Part shown: one piece after another, positions 1 to 5,763 of the stretch
How the letters are laid out: each line of letters begins with the position of its first letter
How positions within the stretch are numbered: position 1 is the first letter of the stretch
NCBI GenBank assembly: GCA_031267635.1
Contig: JAIRYX010000464.1
Location: 1-5,779, forward strand
Reading direction: 5' to 3'
From: Planctomycetaceae bacterium
GTDB taxonomy: Bacteria > Planctomycetota > Planctomycetia > Pirellulales > Thermoguttaceae
DNA length: 5,779 bases
The notes under the pieces: generated by a model
Databases searched by the model: none
Told to the model about the DNA's origin: nothing
What the model saw: the letters and a program-made list of their open reading frames with translations, nothing else
Made by a program: the position numbers and the translations under genes

Positions 1-109
1 AAATGAACAAAAAAAATGCAATACCAAAATATCTAAACAATAATTTCCCCGACTATGCTACGCAATCGATATATATTGCCAAAACTTGTGTTAATACTTT
101 TGTTTAGAA
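1..109 (+). repeat. Left arm of a perfect 109-bp inverted repeat
   Basis: Bases 1-109 are the exact reverse complement of 5655-5763; position p pairs with 5764 minus p, with no mismatch or gap. One mismatch follows at 110/5654, then six more matching bases (111-116 with 5648-5653), after which similarity stops. The outer limit is unknown because the window starts inside the repeat. The arm contains a 9-bp inverted pair, tctaaacaa (32-40) and ttgtttaga (100-108), whose second half ends almost exactly where the repeat ends. It also has a GCAAT/ATTGC stem (62-66 with 75-79). Perfect identity in noncoding AT-rich DNA suggests recent duplication, a small non-autonomous mobile element or gene conversion. 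No transposase is present, so this is a repeat of unknown class. Confidence 0.95.
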
Positions 110-120
110 GTTCCCTATAA

Positions 121-173
121 CTACTACACAGTCACGCAATTTCACTTGGCATTTTTCAACGTAAAGTACCTAT
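121..173 (+). repeat. Dispersed 53-bp repeat, copy 1
   Basis: This stretch matches 3333-3385 in the same orientation at 48 of 53 positions without gaps. The longest shared block begins gtcacgcaatttcacttggc and runs on through the following A/T stretch. The differences are at 124, 129, 157, 166 and 170. Weaker, one-base-gapped similarity reaches back to about 110, so this copy abuts the end of the 109-bp inverted repeat. Read in one forward frame, the shared block encodes YTVTQFHLAFFNVKYL, and the three rightmost differences between the copies are synonymous in that frame. It may be a fragment of a multicopy element or of an old gene; neither can be proven here. Confidence 0.85.
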
Positions 174-235
174 CAATTTGACCTTTTTCATATCAAGGGA
201 AATTGAGGAACTTTGTAGTCATTACCCGGTTGCCG

Positions 236-262
236 TTCGTGAATATCCGTGCGTTCGTGGCG
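236..262 (+). repeat. Degenerate 9-nt tandem repeat (three units)
   Basis: Three consecutive 9-mers, TTCGTGAAT, ATCCGTGCG and TTCGTGGCG, share the core YCGTG at the same phase. The opposite strand reads as repeated CACGRA-type words. From memory, similar CACGAA-rich intergenic repeats occur in planctomycetes and related bacteria; I could not search this. It lies just downstream of the DUF1573 stop codon and could affect the 3' end of that transcript, but no role is visible. Confidence 0.45.
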
Positions 263-289
263 AAAATGTGTGTTGAGAGATTACTTTCA

Positions 290-3025
290 TTACCGAAAAA
301 CCGGAGCGGGAGCAATTGTCGGACGTGGTGGCGGCGGCGGTGTTGTTGGGCGTTTATTGTTGGGCGATGTGTTATTTTGCAACGGCGGTTGAGGTGTGAC
401 AGGTTGATTCGTTACTGTTTTTGTGATTTTTGTTTGTTCCGTATTTTGCGAATTATCGACTCCGTTACGAACATTGGGACGCGGTTGAGTGTTCGGAATT
501 TTGTTCGTCACGTTATTCGGCGGCGACAAAGATTGTCCTTGCGACTGAGCGGGACGTAATGGAACAAGTTCTGCATTATTCGGCGCAACGGAAAGATTTT
601 GCGTGGTTCGTGCTTGCGGCGCAAGAGCGATTCGTTCCGGCGGTTCGTTTTGCGGTAATGATTGTAGTTCCGGTTGCTGCATCGCTTCACGCTCAAAAGT
701 TTGTCGGTCGGGTAACCGACGAATTAAAAGTTCATTTTCCGGCATTTCACCAACTGCAATTGCTGATAGTGTTGCGCCGTTTTTCTGTTGCATCGGTAAT
801 GTTGGCGATATTAAAGGAGTAAGTTGTGGCGTTACGGAAGGACTTTCCGATATATTGGTCAAATTTGTCTCCACCAATGGTTTTAATTCGGCGGCAAACG
901 AATGGTTCGGTATGGATTGCGGCGTTATTTTTTGAGGCGCAACCGTAGCGGACAAATTATTACTCTTTCCCATCAACGACGCAATCAATGCGTCAGCGTC
1001 TTCGGACGCAACCGAAGGATTTTCCGGTATTGATGACGCAATGGGCGCCGATTCCAAAATAGGTGCGGTGTTCCGAGAAGTTGTTATTTGAATCGGAGCA
1101 TTTGCCTGCGTTGAAAGACGAGGTAAATCCGGCGTTTTTAACGCATGATTGGCAACGTTTTCACTTGCACGCGGCGGTACTTCCAATTGAGTAACAAGTT
1201 GCGGAGATCGCGTTGGACTGACATTTTCAAATGCGTTTCCTGAATCTCTGGAAACCTGATTTTTAGTCTGTATTCCATTTTCTAACGTGAAAACATCTGT
1301 CATATTGACAACTTTTTGTTTGGGCTGCGACATCAACGCTAAATTTTCCTGAACTGATGGTTCTGCAAAAACCAATCCATTCGATTTTTGAGCGACTGCT
1401 GAAGAGTCTTCTGAAATCTTGTTCGTCGAATTTTTCTGCAAAACCGGCGGCGCAACCTGCTCTTGAGCGGATATTATGGGTGCGGTTATCGTCGAATTTG
1501 TTGCGGGAATGGTTGACGGGAACGTTTGGGATTGTTGCGGCGTTTCCGGTACTATTTCAAAAATGTTGTTCAACGGCGGAGTTTGTTTTGCTGTATTATC
1601 ATGACTTACGTTCAATCTTGCAGACGGGCGATTTTCTGTTACTTGAACAGAAGTTTTCGGTACGGCGGAAATCATGGGTTCAAAAAACGGTTCTTGCGCT
1701 ATGTGGGGGATTGAAGCCGCTTGTTCCGTCGCAATTTTAACCGGCGGCTGTAATTGAGGATGCGGCTGTTGATTTGGCGTTGGTTGTTTCGTCGTGGATA
1801 CCAACGGTGTATCCAGACTTTTGGCAACAAATTGAGGCGGCGACGGCAACGATGGAACGTCGTCGGCATTTTTTTGAACAAGACGCAATGTGGTTGCGTC
1901 TGTAAGCGGTGTGAGGGGAGCGTTATTGGGATTCGCGATTGCGTTATCCGCAATGTTTTCATGTGTTTTTGTATCTTTTAAAGAACGATCCGCCAGCAGT
2001 GTCCGCGAATAATCCGGCAAAATTTCTGGAATAACCCGACCTTGCGTTGATACGTAAATTTTTCGTTGATTGTCAAGCGTTGTCTGGAAAATAATCGGTT
2101 CGATAATGTTACCGGATATTGAATTGGCTTTAAACGTTACTGGAACAACATGAATACTACGCTCTACGTCAGTCAGCGCAAAATGAAAACGTTTATCGTC
2201 AGAAATTACGTTCACAATTTTGAATGGCGTTTCACTGCGAAGAACAATGTTTTTTGTAATCGTTTTTCCCGGCGTGAGAACTCCGACCATAAACGGCGAC
2301 GGTTTTGCCACCAGCGGCGCGGTGATATACCCTTGAACCGGCAACATCACCGACGACACTTCCGGGTGGGGATCATTTGTAATAAAGCGCACCATATCAT
2401 GAATATAACCGCTTGGAAGGTTGTTTTTCAACGTAACGGTAATGTCATAAATCACACGACCGTTACCGCGTTCTACAAGATCCACAGCGACATGAATCCC
2501 GCGATTCGTGCGTTCAATTGCTGTTATCCCCCAATCGTTATGTCCGGCATATTCCATTTTTAATTTTTTTACCGCGGTTTTTCCTTCCGCGACAGAACCA
2601 AAATTCGCAACGCCGGGAGTAACCACAACGTCGGGACGAATGTACGCCGTCACTTGTAATTGTACTTCAGCGGGACTAGGACGATCAATAAAAACAGTTA
2701 AAGTTGCCTGCCGACTCCCGGTAAACGCTCCGCCGGTATTTAATTTTGCGATAATCTCGCCTGTTTCTCCCAACTTGAGATACTTTTGGGAAGGCGACAC
2801 ATCGGTACAATGGCAAGACGATGTAACGTCTGCAATGTGCACATCTTCCTGATAGGGATTCTTGAATTTGAAACGATAAACTGTTTCAACGCCGAGGGCA
2901 ATTGTTCCGAAATTATGCCGCCGCTCTTTAAACATTGCATCCGCCCAGCGTTGCGCGAAAAGCGTGACCGCCGAAACGTGAACGAGTGAGAACACCAAAA
3001 ACAGGAATAACAGTTTTTTTTTCAT
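290..3025 (-). CDS. Exported DUF1573 protein with three Ig-like domains and a long low-complexity tail
   Basis: The 911-residue product has no established function; DUF1573 modules are Ig-like beta sandwiches related to ASPM/SPD-2/Hydin domains. A signal peptide covers residues 1 to about 25 (MKKK, then a hydrophobic core, then LFAQ), so it should be secreted or periplasmic. Residues 32-114 form the DUF1573 domain (HNFGTIALG, SSCHCT with Cys71 and Cys73, GETGEI). Two further beta domains follow at about 130-235 (NFGSVAEGK, ITNDPHP) and 236-332 (VGVLTPGKTITKN). This order matches planctomycete relatives I recall, which usually stop near here. Residues 335-911 are instead a Pro/Gln/Asn/Ser/Thr-rich tail without Cys or Trp, probably disordered, ending in five prolines and a short Pro-rich end. 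The tail stays open for over 570 codons, so it is coding. The ATG at 3025 opens a good signal peptide. No Shine-Dalgarno is seen; TAAAAT (3049-3054) is a weak possible -10. The upstream gene is 691 bp away. Family: sure; role: unknown. Confidence 0.93.
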   Translation of the reverse strand: MKKKLLFLFLVFSLVHVSAVTLFAQRWADAMFKERRHNFGTIALGVETVYRFKFKNPYQEDVHIADVTSSCHCTDVSPSQKYLKLGETGEIIAKLNTGGAFTGSRQATLTVFIDRPSPAEVQLQVTAYIRPDVVVTPGVANFGSVAEGKTAVKKLKMEYAGHNDWGITAIERTNRGIHVAVDLVERGNGRVIYDITVTLKNNLPSGYIHDMVRFITNDPHPEVSSVMLPVQGYITAPLVAKPSPFMVGVLTPGKTITKNIVLRSETPFKIVNVISDDKRFHFALTDVERSIHVVPVTFKANSISGNIIEPIIFQTTLDNQRKIYVSTQGRVIPEILPDYSRTLLADRSLKDTKTHENIADNAIANPNNAPLTPLTDATTLRLVQKNADDVPSLPSPPQFVAKSLDTPLVSTTKQPTPNQQPHPQLQPPVKIATEQAASIPHIAQEPFFEPMISAVPKTSVQVTENRPSARLNVSHDNTAKQTPPLNNIFEIVPETPQQSQTFPSTIPATNSTITAPIISAQEQVAPPVLQKNSTNKISEDSSAVAQKSNGLVFAEPSVQENLALMSQPKQKVVNMTDVFTLENGIQTKNQVSRDSGNAFENVSPTRSPQLVTQLEVPPRASENVANHALKTPDLPRLSTQANAPIQITTSRNTAPILESAPIASSIPENPSVASEDADALIASLMGKSNNLSATVAPQKITPQSIPNHSFAAELKPLVETNLTNISESPSVTPQLTPLISPTLPMQQKNGATLSAIAVGEMPENELLIRRLPDRQTFEREAMQQPELQSLPQNEPPERIALAPQARTTQNLSVAPNNAELVPLRPAQSQGQSLSPPNNVTNKIPNTQPRPNVRNGVDNSQNTEQTKITKTVTNQPVTPQPPLQNNTSPNNKRPTTPPPPPRPTIAPAPVFR

Positions 3026-3109
3026 AACAGAAAATCAAAAACACGACTATTTTAACCGTGTCTTCTTCGATTCAGCATAAATGAATTGAGTGTAAAATAT
3101 CAAAACAGC

Positions 3110-3138
3110 TTGACAGTTTTTGCTCTTATCCTTATATT
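3110..3138 (+). promoter_or_regulatory. Near-consensus sigma70-type promoter facing into the spacer
   Basis: TTGACA (3110-3115), a 17-bp spacer and TATATT (3133-3138) form an almost ideal housekeeping promoter on the plus strand, with a start expected near 3145. It points away from the DUF1573 gene, which is transcribed the other way from 3025, and no recognisable gene lies downstream on that strand. It could drive a noncoding RNA, a relic gene, or a transcript antisense to the 3' end of the transglutaminase-like gene. AT-rich DNA produces such matches by chance, so this is moderate evidence only. Confidence 0.4.
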
Positions 3139-3246
3139 TCGGCAAACTCAAAGAGAAAACTGGTTATTATTTTTTGTTTTTTAGAAAATATCGGTAAAAT
3201 TATAATATATAAATACAAAATACCTATTTTACTTTTGCTCTTTTAA

Positions 3247-3274
3247 AACTATTCAGCCACTCAAACCCAATCAA
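3247..3274 (+). repeat. ~28-nt dispersed repeat, copy A (direct)
   Basis: aactattcag at its left end and ctcaaacc in its middle are shared with 3446-3473. The two copies match at 23 of 28 positions without gaps, in the same orientation. A third, inverted copy lies at 3547-3576. Spacing between copies is irregular. Confidence 0.6.
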
Positions 3275-3332
3275 TACCTACCGAGCGTCGGCTAATACTG
3301 CTTGCGCGGGCATTTCTTGCGTACCTTCCCCT

Positions 3333-3385
3333 CTAGTACAAAGTCACGCAATTTCACTTGGCATTTTTTAACGTAAAATACTTAT
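3333..3385 (+). repeat. Dispersed 53-bp repeat, copy 2
   Basis: This is the second copy of the repeat at 121-173 (48 of 53 positions identical, same orientation, 3,212 bp away). The forward frame reads YKVTQFHLAFFNVKYL and then stops at TAA. Upstream in that frame the sequence stays open over the GC-richer patch to about 3278, except for TAG at 3334-3336, where copy 1 has TAC. The 109-bp inverted repeat is not found next to this copy, so the two repeats are independent units. Confidence 0.85.
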
Positions 3386-3443
3386 AACTCATGTTACGCA
3401 CGCTAATTAAAAAAGTCGCCAAGCCTTAGTTCATTGATTTTTT

Positions 3444-3473
3444 GCAACTATTCAGTTGCTCAAACCAAATAAA
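3444..3473 (+). repeat. ~30-nt dispersed repeat, copy B; left arm of an imperfect inverted repeat
   Basis: The 30 bases match the reverse complement of 3547-3576 at 25 of 30 positions; ccaaccaaataaa-type sequence is the best conserved part. With 73 bases between the arms, transcribed RNA could form a long interrupted stem. The same stretch resembles 3247-3274 in direct orientation. Confidence 0.65.
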
Positions 3474-3546
3474 GGCGGCAATGGTGAAGTCTTTCGGATA
3501 ACCAGCCAATGGAGACGTCATCATTAAGATTGTTACTCAGTGCGGA

Positions 3547-3576
3547 TTTATTTGGTTGGATCGACTGAATCGTTAC
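3547..3576 (-). repeat. ~30-nt dispersed repeat, copy C; right arm of an imperfect inverted repeat
   Basis: This is the inverted partner of 3444-3473 (25 of 30 positions pair). It begins tttatttggtt and carries gactgaat, the complement of attcagtc. Three related copies within about 330 bp, two direct and one inverted, suggest parts of a decayed element or a structured RNA rather than chance. Confidence 0.65.
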
Positions 3577-3619
3577 TGTATTTTATAAATCAGTCCCTTT
3601 CCCAAATATGAAATAAGCA

Positions 3620-3642
3620 GTAATTTTACGGCGAGAAATTAC
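3620..3642 (-). terminator. Weak hairpin downstream of the transglutaminase-like gene
   Basis: GTAATTT (3620-3626) pairs with AAATTAC (3636-3642) around a 9-nt loop, about 75 bases past the stop codon on the minus strand. The stem is AT-rich and the following bases are not a clean T run, so termination by this structure is only a possibility. No better terminator was seen for this gene. Confidence 0.2.
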
Positions 3643-3716
3643 ACTTTTATTTCGTCGATCATAATACCGGCAACGAATAAATGGCAATTTCTTACCGTGA
3701 AATGTATCACTTTCTT

Positions 3717-5375
3717 TCACTCTGCTTTAACAACAATTGCCTGCAAGTGTTTGACGAGCGGTAAGAGCGGGGCGATGAGAGAGAACATGGATTGGTCGGC
3801 GAGGTTAGAGCGAGTGAGGACGATGCGCGAGGCGTCTGCGCCGCCGTGTCCGAGTGTCGCGTCAAACGGATGCCAATGTCCATCAATGAACAGTTCCGTC
3901 CAGAAATGCAACACCAAAACGCCTTCGCCGGACGCTGTTGTGGTATAGACTAAACCGACAGCAATTTGCGACGGAATATTTTTTCTGCGGGCGATTGCCG
4001 CTAATAAAACCGCATGTGCCGCGCTATCGCCGGTCAGCGTTTTCGCCGCTTCTCCCGCCGATTTCAAACTGCTCTCATAGCTCACATGCCGCATTTTCTC
4101 ATGTACAAATTTTTCAAGATCAACCGCCGCGTCCCACAACGGAAATTTTTTCTCGGTTGCGACGTTTGCAAGTTCCGTCACCGCCGCGTCGTCCGATTGT
4201 ATCCATTCGTTACGCGATAAATCGCCAGGCGTTGACGTTTCTGTTTTCGCCGGAGGAATGACGTTACCGTACAAATCGCTTAAAATCTGCGGCGAAGAAC
4301 CCGTGACCGTAACAGTCCACGCGGTTCCGTTTTCTGTTTTCACAGTTTGAAACGCCGTCTTCGGGATTTTTTCGGCAAAACCCGGCTGTGCGGATTGTTT
4401 ATTGTCCGCGCCGACATATTGTAGTAAAAACGTAACTCGTTTGGTCTCGCGCGGTTGAGGAATTGTTCCCTGAACCGGCACAATCGCGTAAAGATTCAGA
4501 TTGAGATTTCCCGCATTTTTCAGCGCGTTATTGATTTTTGATTCGGTCGAAAGCGTCCATTCAATTTCTTGCGGTTCCTGCAAAACGGTGCGCACGACGT
4601 TTCCTTTCGCGTCCATCCAAAATTGCCATGTCAAAGAATTTGTTCCGCTTTGTGTTGAGTAATTCGTTACGGCTTTGACCGGAAGCAAATGAATTTCCGA
4701 ACCGTTCAAAAGAAATGGCGAAACCTGACCGGCGGATAATTCCACCGAAACATTTTGTTCGAGCAATAAATCAAAATACGAAACGCCGCGTTTTTCTTCC
4801 GGCTGCAACGGCTTATTCCAAAGCGAAAAATAGAGAGCGAAATGTCCCGCCGTTCCTTTTTGCCACACGATACTGCGGTTCGCAATGTGCGACGGTGGCG
4901 TTTCCTCGCCGGTTTGCGTGTCGATAACGACAGTACTTGCCAACCGGTCAAGTTTCGTTTGCGATTCATCCGGCGTAAACAGCGTCATCATCGGATTTTT
5001 GCCGAATTGCAATGTCGTTTGTCCTCGAAGAAAAGTTCCGTCGCGTCTTTGTAACACGGTAATTTCAAACCGCCCCGACGTCTTTTCGCTGAGCCGATTT
5101 GCGATAACGACTGTTTCTTGCGACACTTGATACGCTTCTTCGCCGCTGTCGGTTGCCGTTTTTTTGATAGTCGTCCGCTGATAACCGGACGGCTTTCCGG
5201 CGATACTGATGAGTTCGCAGATTTCGCTGTCGTCCGTATCAAGATGATCTGTCACCGTGACCACCGCCAACTTTGGCGTCTGCCATCGAGAACACGCCGG
5301 AAACATAACGGTCAATAACACGAGATACATTATTGGTAAAAATCTTTGTGCGTTCATTGTCTTTTTATTTTTCAT
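3717..5375 (-). CDS. Putative lipoprotein with C-terminal transglutaminase-like domain lacking the catalytic Cys
   Basis: From ATG 5375 the product is 552 residues. The frame is open further, to an ATG at 5564, but only the 5375 start gives a normal signal peptide: basic MKNKKTMNAQR, a hydrophobic stretch, then FPAC with Cys28 as possible lipidation site. Phe at -3 is not ideal for a lipobox, so a plain signal peptide or anchor is possible. Residues about 35-410 are a beta-rich region I do not recognise by name but recall in planctomycete homologues. Residues about 413-507 are a transglutaminase-like core: GDSAAHAVLLAA, NIPSQIAVGLVY, LHFWTELFIDG and HWHPFDATLG. His490 and Asp505 fit the triad, but the expected Cys of GDC is Ser451 (AGC, 4023-4025). 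Only two Cys remain (28 and 53), both near the N-terminus. Related domains are cysteine peptidases or transferases; this one may be inactive, a binding domain, or serine-based. No clear Shine-Dalgarno. Family sure, activity unknown. Confidence 0.9.
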   Translation of the reverse strand: MKNKKTMNAQRFLPIMYLVLLTVMFPACSRWQTPKLAVVTVTDHLDTDDSEICELISIAGKPSGYQRTTIKKTATDSGEEAYQVSQETVVIANRLSEKTSGRFEITVLQRRDGTFLRGQTTLQFGKNPMMTLFTPDESQTKLDRLASTVVIDTQTGEETPPSHIANRSIVWQKGTAGHFALYFSLWNKPLQPEEKRGVSYFDLLLEQNVSVELSAGQVSPFLLNGSEIHLLPVKAVTNYSTQSGTNSLTWQFWMDAKGNVVRTVLQEPQEIEWTLSTESKINNALKNAGNLNLNLYAIVPVQGTIPQPRETKRVTFLLQYVGADNKQSAQPGFAEKIPKTAFQTVKTENGTAWTVTVTGSSPQILSDLYGNVIPPAKTETSTPGDLSRNEWIQSDDAAVTELANVATEKKFPLWDAAVDLEKFVHEKMRHVSYESSLKSAGEAAKTLTGDSAAHAVLLAAIARRKNIPSQIAVGLVYTTTASGEGVLVLHFWTELFIDGHWHPFDATLGHGGADASRIVLTRSNLADQSMFSLIAPLLPLVKHLQAIVVKAE

Positions 5376-5654
5376 TTGTTTATGTTCATGCGTCTCGTCA
5401 GAGTAAATTGGCTTTGGTACACTCCTCACGCTTTGAATTTCAGTTTTCGTTAAAGAACGACGAAATGCTCTTGTACGCTTCCCGAAAGTTTGGTTATGCT
5501 CCATTTGTTTTCTATTCGCGGATTTTATCAAATCTTGACATGGGAAACAATAGCATCTTATCACCGTTCACGCTATTTTTCGATGAGTGATGATTGAGGA
5601 ATTTGGGGGGTAAGGATAAAAGGGAGTCATTGAGAGACCGCGGGATAAGGGAAA
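5376..5654. other. Upstream region of the transglutaminase-like gene
   Basis: This 279-bp stretch lies between the gene start and the right arm of the inverted repeat. It holds the promoter candidate at 5522-5550 and a purine-rich tract (about 5595-5653) with several G runs, including six G at 5605-5610. No gene is supported. The minus-strand frame upstream of 5375 remains open but encodes an Arg/Lys-rich peptide without family resemblance. The left inverted-repeat arm is not followed by any sequence like this. Confidence 0.6.
5522..5550 (-). promoter_or_regulatory. Candidate promoter for the transglutaminase-like gene
   Basis: On the minus strand TTGTTT (5545-5550) and TAAAAT (5522-5527) are separated by 17 bp. 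This predicts a start near 5515 and a leader of about 140 nt before ATG 5375. The -35 box is a weak match and the region is AT-rich. The ATG at 5564 would lie upstream of this transcript start, which would favour the shorter protein. Confidence 0.3.
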
Positions 5655-5763
5655 TTCTAAACAAAAGTATTAACACAAGTTTTGGCAATATATATCGATT
5701 GCGTAGCATAGTCGGGGAAATTATTGTTTAGATATTTTGGTATTGCATTTTTTTTGTTCATTT
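5655..5763 (-). repeat. Right arm of a perfect 109-bp inverted repeat
   Basis: This is the exact reverse complement of 1-109, including the eight-base A/T run and the internal 9-bp inverted pair. The 16 bases beyond it (5764-5779) cannot be compared because the left arm reaches the window edge. The two arms bracket both genes and all spacer sequence, 5,545 bp in all. The inner flanks of the arms differ: the left arm abuts the 53-bp repeat and the right arm a purine-rich tract. The arms therefore look like separate insertions of one repeat, or the ends of a larger unit, rather than one duplicated segment. Confidence 0.95.

Larger units (their letters stand above)
3026..3716. other. 691-bp AT-rich intergenic region with repeats and ORF-like islands
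   Basis: No ORF here has the length or composition of a normal gene. It holds a plus-strand promoter candidate (3110-3138), a very AT-rich stretch (about 3140-3250), a GC-richer patch (about 3278-3350) that runs into copy 2 of the 53-bp repeat, three ~28-nt repeat copies, and a weak hairpin before the downstream gene's 3' end. Two islands look like broken coding sequence: a frame through the GC-richer patch, interrupted by TAG at 3334-3336, and a frame from ATG 3481 interrupted by TAA at 3499-3501, then open to TAA 3586-3588. I infer remains of an inserted element or gene. Confidence 0.7.

Noticed and set aside
290..2023. Low-complexity tail as a frameshift artefact
   Set aside because: The frame stays open for over 570 codons with steady composition, whereas the other minus-strand frames are broken often by stops.
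203..2989. Many plus-strand open frames of 60-137 codons opposite the DUF1573 gene
   Set aside because: They are composition shadows of the minus-strand gene. They are rich in Arg, Cys and Phe, overlap each other in several frames and lack family features.
3041..3061. ACACG...CGTGT palindrome upstream of the DUF1573 start as an operator
   Set aside because: Only five base pairs match around an 11-base centre, which is easily explained by chance.
3247..3576. CRISPR array
   Set aside because: Only three imperfect copies exist, one of them inverted, with spacings of about 170 and 73 bases; no cas gene is present.
3026..3716. tRNA or rRNA gene in the spacer
   Set aside because: No cloverleaf, T-loop motif or conserved rRNA stretch could be found on either strand.
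3717..4261. Plus-strand ORFs opposite the transglutaminase-like domain (for example 3697-3948 and 3938-4261)
   Set aside because: They lie opposite the best conserved motifs of the minus-strand gene and show no recognisable domain.
5376..5564. 63-codon N-terminal extension of the transglutaminase-like protein (ATG at 5564 or 5504)
   Set aside because: It would place the signal peptide inside the protein, is basic and unlike a domain, and its 5' end precedes the best promoter candidate.
5512..5709. 65-codon minus-strand ORF starting in the right inverted-repeat arm
   Set aside because: Only the first 18 codons are shared between arms. The rest is unsupported, has no Shine-Dalgarno and overlaps the promoter region. 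It is kept only as a low-interest finding.
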